A program made the position numbers and the translations under genes. Positions 45,935 through 55,168 of a stretch of DNA of 64,000 nt are shown piece after piece. The DNA comes from Agrococcus sp. SL85 (lineage in GTDB: Bacteria > Actinomycetota > Actinomycetes > Actinomycetales > Microbacteriaceae), in assembly GCF_026625845.1 (NCBI RefSeq), contig NZ_CP113066.1:806001-870000 (forward strand), written 5' to 3'. Below the pieces are notes generated by a model, which searched no databases, was not told where the DNA came from, and worked only from the letters and a program-made list of their open reading frames with translations. Each line of letters opens with the position of its first letter. The first letter of the stretch is position 1.

Positions 45935-46769
45935 ATGGAGCAGACCGCGCGCGGCACCACCCAGCAGGACATCGTCGAGGCCCTCGGGGTGCGCCCGAGC
46001 ATCGACCCGGCGGCCGAGGTGGAGCGGCGCGTCTCGTTCCTCGTCGATTACCTCGCCGCCACGGGAGCGAAGGGCCTCGTGCTCGGCATCTCCGGCGGCC
46101 AGGACTCCTCGCTCGCGGGCCGCATCGCGCAGCTCGCGGTCGAGCGCGTGCGCGAGGGCGGCGGCGACGCCACCTTCATCGCCGCGCGCCTGCCCTACGG
46201 CGTGCAGGCCGACGAGGAGGACGCCCAGCTCGCGCTCTCGTTCGTCGCCGCCGACCGCGACGTCGTCGTCGACATCAAGCCGGGCGTCGACGCCCTCGAG
46301 GCCTCCGTCGAGGAGGCCATCGGCGCGGTGAGCGACTACCACAAGGGCAACGTGAAGGCGCGGGCCCGCATGGCCGCGCAGTACGCGATCGGCGGCCAGG
46401 CTCGGGCTGCTCGTCGTCGGCACCGACCACGCGGCCGAGGCCGTGACCGGCTTCTTCACGAAGTTCGGCGACGGCGGCGCCGACGTGCTGCCGCTCTCGG
46501 GCCTCACGAAGGGCCAGGGCAAGGAGCTGCTGCGCCACCTCGGCTCCCCCGACCGCCTCTGGCAGAAGGCGCCCACCGCCGACCTGCTCGACGACCGGCC
46601 CGGCCAGCTCGACGAGCACGAGCTCGGCATCACCTACGAGGTGCTCGACGCGTTCCTCCGCGGCGAGCGGGTCGACGCCGAGGCGGAGGCCGCGATCATC
46701 GCGCGCTACGACCGCACCGAGCACAAGCGGCGCGTGCCCGTCGGACCCGACGAGCAGTGGTGGCGCTGA
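45935..46769 (+). pseudogene. nadE: NAD+ synthase (ammonia-dependent), frameshifted at 46398-46402
   Basis: The enzyme that amidates deamido-NAD to NAD+. The first frame carries the ATP P-loop [14 protein letters not shown] and runs to [13 protein letters not shown]. One extra G in AGGCT at 46398-46402 shifts the frame, and the next frame continues exactly as [44 protein letters not shown] to the stop. Removing one base gives 277 residues, the normal length of ammonia-dependent NadE. Because NAD synthesis is essential and no other nadE is visible here, the break is probably a sequence error. It is divergent from znuA. Confidence 0.88.
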
Positions 46770-46996
46770 CCGCCTGACCCGCCGGTCGACGAGCGCGCGG
46801 CGCACGCTGGATCGTCGGCGTCACCGCCGCCGCGGGCGTGCGGGACCGGCTCGGCGCAGCGCTGCTGCGCGGGATCCCCGCCCGGCACCCGCCTCGACGA
46901 CCTCCGCAGGGCGAGGCGCCGGAGCACGAGCACGGCCACGAACCCCCAGAGCCGGCCGCCAGCAGAGGGCTCCGGCCCGTGATCGCCGGGAGCTCG

Positions 46997-47470
46997 TCAG
47001 GCCTCGCGCGCGGCGTCCCCGCGCTCACGCTCGCGCCGCAGCTCGACCGACAGCAGCACGAGGAACGCGCCGAGGAGGACGAGCACCGCAGCTGCCGCGG
47101 CGGCGCCGGCCTGCCAGGAGTCGGAGAGGCCCAGCACGACGCCGAGGAGGATCGTCGCCCCCACGCCGACGAGCGAGCTGACCACCAGCACGCGGCGGCC
47201 CTGCGCGGGCGTGAGCGGCTCGCGCACGATCTCGCGTCGGATCATCCGCAGCTCGGAGCTGGGCCGGAACGTCGCCAGCCCGAGCGCGAGGGCGAGCACG
47301 GATGCCGCGAGCGTCAGCGTGAAGATGGGCCACAGCTCGGGCGCACCGCGCGCGAGGAGGAGCGCGGCCACGAGGGCGTTGCTGCCCATGGCGGCGACGA
47401 GCAGCCGCCGCGAGCGTCGGCGCCTGCGGACGAGCCGACGCAGCTCCTCATCGCGTCGCTCGGCACCCAT
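46997..47470 (-). CDS. Membrane protein of unknown function
   Basis: 157 residues. A basic N-terminus (ELRRLVRRRRRSRR) precedes four hydrophobic segments in two hairpins (NALVAALLLARGAPELWPIF; then VLVVSSLVGVGATILLGVVL; last ending LVLLGAFLVLLSVELRR). No known family. ATG 47470 is preferred; GTG 47476 is two codons upstream. The 227 bases between nadE and this gene's 3' end hold no credible gene. Confidence 0.62.
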   Translation of the reverse strand: MGAERRDEELRRLVRRRRRSRRLLVAAMGSNALVAALLLARGAPELWPIFTLTLAASVLALALGLATFRPSSELRMIRREIVREPLTPAQGRRVLVVSSLVGVGATILLGVVLGLSDSWQAGAAAAAAVLVLLGAFLVLLSVELRRERERGDAAREA

Positions 47471-47574
47471 CGTCACTTTCCCTCACCAGGGACATCGTCG
47501 CCGACCTCCCTGGGAGCGCCAGCGACGATGCCGAGGGACCGGCGACCGGGACGGCCGTCGGCGCTGGCGTCGCG

Positions 47575-47598
47575 GCGGAGGCGCGAAGGCGCCTCCGC
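47575..47598. terminator. Hairpin terminator after the E2 gene
   Basis: 10-bp perfect stem GCGGAGGCGC/GCGCCTCCGC with a 4-base loop, 17 bases past the stop of the dihydrolipoamide acyltransferase gene on the minus strand. It ends the hisC-E1-E2 operon. Confidence 0.7.
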
Positions 47599-47614
47599 TC
47601 CCAGCTCCAGCGGG

Positions 47615-48901
47615 CTAGTCGAGCAGGAGCGCCGGCTCCTCGAGGATCGACGCGACGTCGGCCACGAAGCGGCTGATCACGTCGCCGTCGATCGCGCGGT
47701 GGTCGAACGAGCCGCCCACGGTCGTCACCCAGCGCGGGCGCACCTCGCCGTCGACGACCCACGGCTTCTGCCGGATCGTGCCGAGCGCGACGATGCCGGT
47801 CTCCCCCGGGTTGAGGATGGGCGTGCCGGTGTCCATGCCGAAGACGCCGATGTTCGAGATCGTGAACGTGCCGTGCTGCATGTCGGCCGGCTGCGTGCGC
47901 CCCTCGCGCGCGGTGGTCGTGAGCTGCTGCAGCGCCTGCGCGAGCTCGAGCAGCGTCATGTCCTGCGCGTCCTTGATGTTCGGCACGAGGAGGCCCCGCG
48001 GCGTCGCGGCCGCGATCCCGAGGTTCACGTAGTGGTGGACGACGATCTCGTCGCCCGTGAAGGTCGAGTTCACGAGCGGGTTGCGGCGGATCGCCCACAG
48101 GATCGCCTTCGCCATGATGAGCAGCGGCGAGACCTTGACGTCGGCGAAGTCGGGCGAGGCCTTCAGGCGCTTCACGAACTCCATCGTGCGGCTCGCGTCG
48201 ACGTCGGTGAACACCGACACGTGCGGCGCGGTGGAGGCGGAGTCGGCCATCGCCTGGGCGATGACCTTGCGCACGCCCTTCACGGGCACGCGCTCCTCGC
48301 GGCCGCCCGACCAATCCGGGGCCGACAGGTTGCGGAAGACCTTCGCCTGCTCCGCGGCGCGCACGACGTCGTCGCGCGTCACCTCCCCGGCGAGGCCCGT
48401 GCCGACGAGCGCCGACAGGTCGACGCCGAGGTCCTTCGCGAGCTTGCGGATGGGCGGCTTGGCGATGACGGGCGCGGCGGCTGCCGCGGGCACGGAGGCC
48501 GGGGGCGCGGGGCGCTCGCGCTCGGGCACCGAGCGCACGGTGTGCGGCTTGCGGCGCCGGGTCTCGGCACCGCCGCGCACCCCGTAGCCGACGAGCACGG
48601 CGCCGCCGTCCTCGTCGCGGTCGATGGTCTGCTCGGTCGCGCGGGTCGTCTCGACGGTGTCGGCGTCGCCGCCGGAGACGCGGATGATGGGCGTGCCCAC
48701 CTCCACCGTCTGGCCAGGCTCGACGAGCAGCGCCTCGACGGTGCCCTCGAAGGGGCTCGGCAGCTCGACGAGCGACTTCGCGGTCTCGACCTCGAGCAGC
48801 ACGTCGTTGACGCGCACGGCGTCGCCCGGCTGCACGCGCCAGCTGACGATCTCGGCCTCGGTCAGGCCCTCGCCCGGGTCGGGCAGTCGGAACTCCTGCA
48901 T
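47615..48901 (-). CDS. bkdC: Branched-chain 2-oxo acid dehydrogenase E2 (dihydrolipoamide acyltransferase)
   Basis: 428 residues. The lipoyl domain spans about 1-80 with the lipoylated Lys42 in [10 protein letters not shown]. The E3/E1-binding domain lies at about 150-190 ([19 protein letters not shown]). The catalytic domain follows, with FDHRAIDGD near the C-terminus carrying the active-site His and Asp. It transfers acyl groups from E1 to CoA. It follows the E1-beta gene by 13 bases. No E3 gene is in this operon, so lipoamide dehydrogenase must come from elsewhere. Pyruvate is a possible substrate, but operon type favours branched-chain oxoacids. Confidence 0.9.
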   Translation of the reverse strand: MQEFRLPDPGEGLTEAEIVSWRVQPGDAVRVNDVLLEVETAKSLVELPSPFEGTVEALLVEPGQTVEVGTPIIRVSGGDADTVETTRATEQTIDRDEDGGAVLVGYGVRGGAETRRRKPHTVRSVPERERPAPPASVPAAAAAPVIAKPPIRKLAKDLGVDLSALVGTGLAGEVTRDDVVRAAEQAKVFRNLSAPDWSGGREERVPVKGVRKVIAQAMADSASTAPHVSVFTDVDASRTMEFVKRLKASPDFADVKVSPLLIMAKAILWAIRRNPLVNSTFTGDEIVVHHYVNLGIAAATPRGLLVPNIKDAQDMTLLELAQALQQLTTTAREGRTQPADMQHGTFTISNIGVFGMDTGTPILNPGETGIVALGTIRQKPWVVDGEVRPRWVTTVGGSFDHRAIDGDVISRFVADVASILEEPALLLD

Positions 48902-48914
48902 GGGATCCCCCTGG

Positions 48915-49931
48915 TCAGTAGGCGAGCGCGCGGTCGACGGCGTCGAGCACGCGATCCGCGTCGGGCAGGTAGACGTCCTCGAGCTGCGCCGGCGGGAACG
49001 GCGCGTCGAAGCCGGAGACCCGCAGCACGGGCGCCTCGAGCGAGTAGAACGCGCGCTCGGCGACGGTCGCTGCGATCTCGGAGCCGACCGACACGTGGCC
49101 GGGCGCCTCCTGGGCGACGACGACGCGGCCGGTGCGCTGCGCCGACTCCACGATCGGCGCCCAGTCGATGGGCGAGAGCGAGCGCAGGTCGAGCACCTCG
49201 ACGCTCGTGCCCTCGCGCTCGGCGATCTGCGCCGCCTGCAGCAGCACGTGCACCATGGCGCCGTGGCCGACGAGCGTGACGTCGGTGCCGGGGCGCGCGA
49301 CGACGGTGCGGTGCAGGTCGACGGCGGGCTCGGCGAGCACCTCGCCCTTCGACCAGTACTTCGACTTCGGCTCGAGGAAGATGACGGGGTCGTCGCTCTC
49401 GATGGCCTGCCGCAGCATCCAGTGGGCGTCGTTCGCCGTCGAGGGGCTCACGACCCGCAGCCCCGCCGTGTGGGCGAAGTAGGCCTCGGGGCTCTCCTGG
49501 TGGTGCTCGACGGCGCCGATGTGGCCGCCGTAGGGGATGCGGATGACGACGGGCATCGCGACCGCGCCGCGGTGCCGGGCCGTGAGCTTCGCCAGCTGCG
49601 AGACGATCTGGTCGAAGCCCGGGTAGACGAAGCCGTCGAACTGGATCTCGACGACCGGCCGGTAGCCGCGCATCGCGAGGCCGATGGCCGTGCCGATGAT
49701 GCCCGACTCGGCGAGCGGGGTGTCGAGCACGCGGTCGGCGCCGAACTCGGCCTGCAGCCCGTCGGTGATGCGGAAGACGCCGCCGAGCGGGCCGATGTCC
49801 TCGCCCATGAGCAGCACCTGCTCGTCGGCGCGCATCGCCTCGCGAAGCGCGCCGTTCAGCGCCTTCGCGAGCGGCATCGTGGTCGAGGCGGGGCGCGCGG
49901 CGGCGGCAGCGGGGGTCTCGGTCGTGGTCAT
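48915..49931 (-). CDS. bkdB: Branched-chain 2-oxo acid dehydrogenase E1 beta subunit
   Basis: 338 residues. ThDP-enzyme beta subunit: [19 protein letters not shown], then [40 protein letters not shown] and the C-terminal transketolase fold ([20 protein letters not shown]). With the alpha subunit it decarboxylates 2-oxo acids and acylates the lipoyl arm of E2. Its ATG overlaps the E1-alpha stop (ATGA). The N-terminal 15 residues are Ala/Thr-rich and non-conserved. Confidence 0.93.
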   Translation of the reverse strand: MTTTETPAAAAARPASTTMPLAKALNGALREAMRADEQVLLMGEDIGPLGGVFRITDGLQAEFGADRVLDTPLAESGIIGTAIGLAMRGYRPVVEIQFDGFVYPGFDQIVSQLAKLTARHRGAVAMPVVIRIPYGGHIGAVEHHQESPEAYFAHTAGLRVVSPSTANDAHWMLRQAIESDDPVIFLEPKSKYWSKGEVLAEPAVDLHRTVVARPGTDVTLVGHGAMVHVLLQAAQIAEREGTSVEVLDLRSLSPIDWAPIVESAQRTGRVVVAQEAPGHVSVGSEIAATVAERAFYSLEAPVLRVSGFDAPFPPAQLEDVYLPDADRVLDAVDRALAY

Positions 49932-51052
49932 CGCTCGTCTCCGAAGCTCGCCTCGAACTCGCCGAGGGCGCGCTTCTGCTCCACCATGAGCGGGTGCGGC
50001 TCGCGGTAGACGTGGTCGAAGATGTCGTCGCTCGCGGGGCCCTCGGCGGCGAGCATGCGGCGGCGGACGTCGGCGGCCGCGTCGACGGCCTCGCGGTCGA
50101 TCTCGGCGAGCGCCGCGTCGGCCACGCCGGCCTCGCGCAGGTGCGCCGCCATGCGGACGATCGGGTCGCGGCGGCGCCACGCCTCGACCTCGGCATCCTC
50201 GCGGTAGCGGGTGGGGTCGTCGCTCGTGGTGTGCGCGCCCATGCGGTACGTGTCGGCCTCGACGTAGCCCGGGCGGCCCTGCCGGGCCGCGTCGAGCATG
50301 CGGCGCGTGACCGCGAACGAGGCGAGCGGGTCGTTGCCGTCGACCCAGGCGGCGTCGAGGCCGAAGCCGCGAGCGCGCTCGTGCAGGGGGAAGCGGCTCT
50401 GGCGGCTCGAGGGCACCGAGATCGCCCACTTGTTGTTCTGCACGAAGAAGACGACGGGCGCCTCGTAGCTCGCGGCGAAGACGAGCCCCTCGCTCGCGTC
50501 GCCCTGGCTGGCGGCGCCGTCGCCGTAGAAGGCCATGACGGCCTCGTCGGCGCTCGCGTCGCCCGTGCCGCAGCGGCCGTCGAGGCGGACGCCCATCGCG
50601 TAGCCGGTCGCGTGGAGCGCGTGCGTGCCGATGACGAGCGAGTAGATGCGCATGCCCCGCGTCTCGAGCGGGTCCCAGCCGCCGTGGCGCGCGCCGCGGA
50701 AGATGTCGAGGATCTGCAGCATCTCGACGCCGCGGTGCAGCGCGATGAGGTGCTCGCGGTAGCTGGGGAAGAGCGTGTCCTGCTCGCGCGCCGCCCACGC
50801 GGCGCCCGCCTGCCCGCCCTCCTGGCCGAGCGAGGGCACCCACAGGCCCAGCTTGCCCTGGCGCTGGAGATTGCCCGCCTCGACGTCGAACGCCCGCGTC
50901 GTCACCATCGCACGGTGCATCGCCAGGCGATCGGCCGTCGAGAGCTCGGCCGCGAGCGCCAGGTGCTCCTGGTTCTCATCGGTCTCGACCGTCCGGCCCT
51001 CCTCGTCGATGAGGCGGATGGGCTGCTCGGCGCGCGTCGCGGCCAGCGTCAC
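49928..51052 (-). CDS. bkdA: Branched-chain 2-oxo acid dehydrogenase E1 alpha subunit
   Basis: 374 residues. The ThDP-binding motif runs from GDGAASQGDASEGLVFAASY to NNKWAIS. PSLGQEGGQAGAAWA and TYRMGAHTTSDDPTRYR are typical of E1-alpha. The GTG start overlaps the hisC stop (GTGA), indicating one operon hisC-E1alpha-E1beta-E2. The upstream aminotransferase would supply 2-oxo acids to this complex, making a short amino acid catabolic or branched fatty-acid primer pathway. Confidence 0.93.
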   Translation of the reverse strand: MTLAATRAEQPIRLIDEEGRTVETDENQEHLALAAELSTADRLAMHRAMVTTRAFDVEAGNLQRQGKLGLWVPSLGQEGGQAGAAWAAREQDTLFPSYREHLIALHRGVEMLQILDIFRGARHGGWDPLETRGMRIYSLVIGTHALHATGYAMGVRLDGRCGTGDASADEAVMAFYGDGAASQGDASEGLVFAASYEAPVVFFVQNNKWAISVPSSRQSRFPLHERARGFGLDAAWVDGNDPLASFAVTRRMLDAARQGRPGYVEADTYRMGAHTTSDDPTRYREDAEVEAWRRRDPIVRMAAHLREAGVADAALAEIDREAVDAAADVRRRMLAAEGPASDDIFDHVYREPHPLMVEQKRALGEFEASFGDER

Positions 51053-52128
51053 AGGCCTGCCTCGGCCGTGGCCTGCAGCGCCTGGATGCGCACGGCCGCG
51101 GCGACGACGTGGTCGTCGGACTCGGGCTCGCCGATCGAGATGCGCGTGCCCTCGGGGAAGACCTTCGCCACGATGCGCTCGGCGAAGAGGATGTCGTGGA
51201 TCGCCTCCTCCTGCCCGGGGCGCGAGGGCACCCAGACGAAGTTGCCGTGCGGGCGCGGCACGGGCACGCCCGCGTCGAGCAGCCGCTGCCACAGCGCGTC
51301 GCGCTGCTCGGCGAGCACCTCGATGCGCGCGAAGGTCTCGCCCACGTGCTCGAGGGCGGCGATCGCGGCGGCCGAGGCGAGCGCCGTCTGCGACAGCGGC
51401 ACGCCCGCGACGTCCGCGCCGCGGAGCACCGCCGGGTCGCCGACGGCGTAGCCGACGCGGAGGCCGGCGAGGCCGTGCGCCTTCGAGAAGGTGCGGAGCA
51501 CCACGACGTTGTCGCGGCGGCGCTGCTGGTCGATGCCGTCGAAGGTGGGCTCGCGCACGAACTCGATGTAGGCCTCGTCGAGCATGACGAGCACGTCACG
51601 GGGCACGCGGTCGAGGAAGGCGTCGAGCTCCTCGGCGCCCACGATCGTGCCGGTGGGGTTGTTGGGGCTGCAGACGATCACGGCGCGCGTGCGCTCGGTG
51701 ATCGCCGCCGCCATCGCCTCGAGGTCGTGCTCGTGGTCGGCCGTGAGCGGCACCTCCACGGGCGTCGCGCCGCCCGTGCGCACGAACAGCGGGTAGGCGT
51801 CGAACGACCGCCAGGCGTAGACGACCTCGTCGCCCGGGCCCGCGACCGCGTGGATGAGCTGCTGCAGCAGCGAGGCGGAGCCGTCGCCGATCAGGACGCG
51901 CTCCACGCCGACGCCGAGCTCGCCCGCGAGCGCCTCCTTGAGCTCGGGGGCGCCGGGCCGCGGATAGCGGTTGACCCGCTCGGCCTCGCGGCGCACGGCC
52001 TCGACGACCGCGGGCAGCGGCGGGAACGGGTTCTCGTTGCTCGAGAGCTTGAAGCCGCCCTCCGGGGCGGGTCGGCCCTGCTGGTACGGGGGAACCTCCG
52101 CGATCTCGCGGCGAAGTCGCACAGTCAC
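51049..52128 (-). CDS. hisC: HisC/Pat-type aminotransferase
   Basis: 359-residue class I/II PLP aminotransferase close to histidinol-phosphate and aromatic amino acid aminotransferases (KLSSNENPFPPLPAVVEAVR, SPNNPTG, LDEAYIEF, and the PLP Lys in RTFSKAHGLAGLRVGY). Because it heads the branched-chain dehydrogenase operon rather than a his operon, it more likely acts as an aromatic/branched aminotransferase (Pat type) making 2-oxo acids. Start GTG 52128. Divergent from the YvlD-like gene, 58 bases apart. Confidence 0.87.
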   Translation of the reverse strand: MTVRLRREIAEVPPYQQGRPAPEGGFKLSSNENPFPPLPAVVEAVRREAERVNRYPRPGAPELKEALAGELGVGVERVLIGDGSASLLQQLIHAVAGPGDEVVYAWRSFDAYPLFVRTGGATPVEVPLTADHEHDLEAMAAAITERTRAVIVCSPNNPTGTIVGAEELDAFLDRVPRDVLVMLDEAYIEFVREPTFDGIDQQRRRDNVVVLRTFSKAHGLAGLRVGYAVGDPAVLRGADVAGVPLSQTALASAAAIAALEHVGETFARIEVLAEQRDALWQRLLDAGVPVPRPHGNFVWVPSRPGQEEAIHDILFAERIVAKVFPEGTRISIGEPESDDHVVAAAVRIQALQATAEAGL

Positions 52129-52186
52129 CGTTCGAGGCTAGTGCGCCTCCTGGCTCCGCGGGGGATATGGATGGGATGATCCCGGC

Positions 52187-52591
52187 ATGCGCTTCCTGCT
52201 CCGCGTGGTCTTCACCGCGATCGCCATCTGGCTCGTGACGCTCGTGCTGCCGGGGGTGGCGATCGAGTCCTTCGGACCCGAGTGGTGGCAGGTGGCGCTC
52301 ACGACGCTCGGCGTCGCGCTCGTGTTCGCGATCGTCAACGCGACGATCGGCAACCTCATCCGCATCGTCGCGTTCCCGATCTACATCCTGACGATCGGCA
52401 TCGTCGCCCTCTTCGTCAACGCGTTCCTGCTCATGATCGTGCACTGGATCTCCGACCTGGTCGGCTACGGGCTCGCGCTCGAGAGCTTCTGGATCGGCAT
52501 GCTCGCCGCGGTCTGCATCGCCTTCCTCACCTGGCTCATCACGATCGTCACGCGCCCGATCTTCGGGCGCGAGCGGCCGCGCGAGCGGTAG
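52187..52591 (+). CDS. YvlD/phage holin family small membrane protein
   Basis: 134 residues with four membrane helices. VFAIVNATIGNLIRIVAFPI and TIGIVALFVNAFLLMIV match the YvlD/DUF360 family, also labelled 'phage holin family 4' in databases though not phage-derived. Function unknown; the Bacillus relative is envelope-stress linked. GATGAT lies 6 bases before the ATG. The convergent hydrolase gene ends 5 bases after the stop. Confidence 0.82.
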   Translation: MRFLLRVVFTAIAIWLVTLVLPGVAIESFGPEWWQVALTTLGVALVFAIVNATIGNLIRIVAFPIYILTIGIVALFVNAFLLMIVHWISDLVGYGLALESFWIGMLAAVCIAFLTWLITIVTRPIFGRERPRER

Positions 52592-52596
52592 GCCCC

Positions 52597-54273
52597 TCAG
52601 CCTTCCTCCCGCCGCAGCCGCACGCTCGTCGACGCGACGCCCACCGCGCCCTCGAGGCGCGCGCCCATGCGCTCGTGGTGGTGCCACAGCTGCGCGGAGC
52701 GCTCCTCGGCGCCGGGGAGCGTCGCGAGGTACTCGTCAGCGTCGTGCCTGCCCCACAGGCCCTCGCCGATCCGCTCCGCGGGCGCGAGCTCGACCGTCTC
52801 GATGCCGCGCGTGCACGCGGGGTCGCGGCCGTGCGCGACGTCCCACAGCATGCCGATCGCGCTCGGGTCGTCGGCGATGCCCTGGGCCGCGGGCACGAAG
52901 TCGCCCTCGTGCGCGATCGCGATCGCCTCGACGCCTGCGGGCACGTCGACGCCGTCGACGGGCGAGCCGATCGTCACGACCGAGCGCACGTCGAACTCCT
53001 GCGAGGCCGCGACGACGGCCGCCGCGTGGCCGCCCTGCGAGTAGCCCCAGAGGTCGACGGTGTCGCCCTCGCCCACCCCCGCCTGCCGCAGCGCCTCGGC
53101 GACGGCCCCGGCCGAGCCCGAGCCCGGCGCGAGGTCGCCGGCGCCGTTCTCGACGTTGGCGAGCCCGTCGAGCCCCGTCTCGGGGCTCAGCCCGAAGTCC
53201 TGCGTGCCGTCGATGAACACCTGGAAGTGGCGGGAGCCGTCGGGCATCCGCAGCTCGTGCACCACGATCTGGTCCTCCTGGGCACGGATCACGGCCATGG
53301 CCTCGCCTGCGGTGGTCACGGGCCGCGGCGGGTCGGTCGTCGTCCGCGGCCGCAGCTCGGGCCGCACGGCGCCGACCCCGAGGGCGCCGCGGCCCGCGAG
53401 CGCAGCGCCGCCGGCGAGCACGGCGAGCAGGCTCGTCCTCGCCGAGCCTGCTGCTCGGTGGCGCGCACCGCCGGCAGCGGCACGCCCAGCAGGCCCGCGG
53501 CGAGCGCCGGGGCCGACTCGACGAGCAGGCGCGCCGCCAGCACCGCCTCCGGCGTCGCGAAGGCGCCGCCGTCGGGGCCGGGCGGGAGCGCGGCCGCGAG
53601 CCGGCCGACTGCCACGCCCGCGAGCGCCACCGCGCGGTCGACCGCCGCCTGCGCGGCCGCGGCCCCCGCGGGAGCGATCGCGAGGAGCTGCCCCAGCAGC
53701 TCGGGCCGCATCCGCACGAGGAGCGCCGCGGCCGGGAGCAGCAGGAGGCCGACCTTCGTGGCCTCGACGAGGGCGACGGCGGCGACGGCCCGAGACCCGG
53801 CCCCGACCGCGGCGCCGAGCGCCCACGCGGCGCCGCCCACCAGCTGCTCGACGGCCAGCAGCACGGCATCGGAGGCCGCCTCGTAGAGCCTGCCCGCGAC
53901 CTCGGTCGTGCCGGCGAGGTCCTCGAGGCGCCGGCCCGCGGCGCGCAGCGCGGCCTCGCGGGCGAGCAGGCTCGTCGGCGCACGCCGCGAGCACCGGCAC
54001 CGAGGCACCCGCCGCGGCCGGCACCCGGAGGTCCGGGGCGGCTGCGAGCGCGCGGGCACCCTCGTCGAGCCGCGCGACGGCGAGCCGCAGGCGGGCGCAC
54101 GCGGCGCCCGTGACCGTCGGGTCCCAGGCCGTGCGCACGCCGCCCTTCGCCGCGGCCGGCGCCTGCGGGATCGCGCCGAAGGCGCCGCCGCCCCCGGACA
54201 TGGCCGTCGGCCCCTGGAAATCGCCGGTCGGGGCCCCGAACGCGCCCCCGCCGCCCTGCCGCGCGCCGCCCAT
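52597..54273 (-). pseudogene. Large alpha/beta-hydrolase protein with helical N-terminus, three single-base insertions
   Basis: The C-terminal half is an alpha/beta hydrolase with nucleophile elbow WGYSQGGHAA and GSPVDGV. The N-terminal half starts with a Gly-rich segment (RQGGGGAFGAPTGDF) and continues as a long Ala-rich helical region. The reading switches frame at AGGCT 53968-53972 and again at AGGCT 53429-53433 and AGCCT 53445-53449. Removing these three bases leaves one 557-residue frame. Its ATG overlaps the stop of the upstream WXG-like gene. The layout (small WXG-like protein plus coupled hydrolase) resembles cargo of a type VII system; this is inference. Confidence 0.7.
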
Positions 54274-54530
54274 CAGCGCACCCCTCGCAGCGCGCTCCCG
54301 AGCAGCAGCAGCTCCTGCTCCTCGCCGTCGAGCGCGTGGCGCTCGCGCTCGCACGTGCCGTCGAAGGCCGTGCGCGCCGGCCCCAGCCACCCCTCGTCGC
54401 CCTGCAGCCCCACGAGCTCCCGCGCCTCGCGGGCGAGTCCGATCGCGCGTCGCACCGCGAGCTCCGCGAGCCGCGCCTCCTCGGCCGCAGCGGCCCTCGC
54501 CGCGACGATCGCCGCCTGCGCCTCCGTCAT
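54273..54530 (-). CDS. WXG100-like small helical protein
   Basis: 85 residues, all helical. The motif WLGPARTAFDG (Trp48-x-Gly50 followed by Ala/Phe) matches the helix-turn-helix core of WXG100/EsxA-like proteins, including the size. These form dimers or partner with larger secreted proteins. ATG 54530 follows GCGGAGGTGGTCGGG, a good ribosome site. Its TGA overlaps the ATG of the hydrolase gene, so the two products are coupled. Weak conservation outside WxG keeps confidence moderate. Confidence 0.6.
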   Translation of the reverse strand: MTEAQAAIVAARAAAAEEARLAELAVRRAIGLAREARELVGLQGDEGWLGPARTAFDGTCERERHALDGEEQELLLLGSALRGVR

Positions 54531-54648
54531 CCCGACCACCTCCGCGGGCACCGTCGCAGGTCGTCGCCGCGGCCGTCGGCGCCGGGCAACAGCCTGTGGA
54601 CGGCCGACGCGCCGCCCGGGCGCACGGCCCATCCGCAACAATGGAGCC

Positions 54649-55161
54649 GTGACCATCGACCGGGCGTTCGCCGATGCGACGCGCTTCCGCGTCGCCTTCG
54701 TCTGCACGGGCAACATCTGCCGCTCCCCCATGGCCGCGAGCGCCTTCGAGCGGCTCGCGCAGCGCCACGGGGTCGCCGAGCGGCTGCTGGTCACGAGCGC
54801 GGGCATCAGCGAGTACCACGTGGGCGAGACGGCGGACCCCCGCACGCTCGCGGTGCTCGCCGAGGCCGGCTACGACGCGAGCGCGCACCGCGCCAAGCAG
54901 TTCAAGGCCAAGTGGTTCGACCGCTTCGACCTCGTCATCGCCTTCGACCGCGGTCAGGAGCGCGCCCTGCGCTCGCTCGCCCGCACCGAGGAGCAGCAGT
55001 CGAAGATCCGGCTGCTGCTCTCGTTCGACCCCGACGCCACCGGGCCCGACGTGCCCGACCCCTACTACTCGGAGGACGCCTTCTTCGGCACGGTCCTCCG
55101 CCAGATCGAGACCGCGGTCGGCAGGCTGTTCCGCCAGATCCAGCCCGCCCTCCGCAGCTAG
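54649..55161 (+). CDS. Low-molecular-weight protein-tyrosine phosphatase
   Basis: 170 residues. The signature CX5R loop is Cys19-TGNIC-Arg25 (VCTGNICRSP), with the general acid in the DPYY segment near residue 140. It is similar to Wzb/PtpA-type arginine or tyrosine phosphatases, which regulate surface polysaccharide or stress pathways. GTG 54649 has AACAAT 6 bases upstream, fitting a leaderless message. purB follows 7 bases after the stop with its own ribosome site, so they may be co-transcribed. Confidence 0.9.
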   Translation: MTIDRAFADATRFRVAFVCTGNICRSPMAASAFERLAQRHGVAERLLVTSAGISEYHVGETADPRTLAVLAEAGYDASAHRAKQFKAKWFDRFDLVIAFDRGQERALRSLARTEEQQSKIRLLLSFDPDATGPDVPDPYYSEDAFFGTVLRQIETAVGRLFRQIQPALRS

Positions 55162-55168
55162 GAGCACC

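Noticed and set aside
46770..46996. Small gene between nadE and the membrane protein gene
   Set aside because: Open frames here lack ribosome sites and family motifs and have irregular composition.
52187..52591. Prophage marker (holin-labelled protein)
   Set aside because: The YvlD/DUF360 family is a chromosomal membrane family, and no lysin, capsid or integrase gene is nearby.
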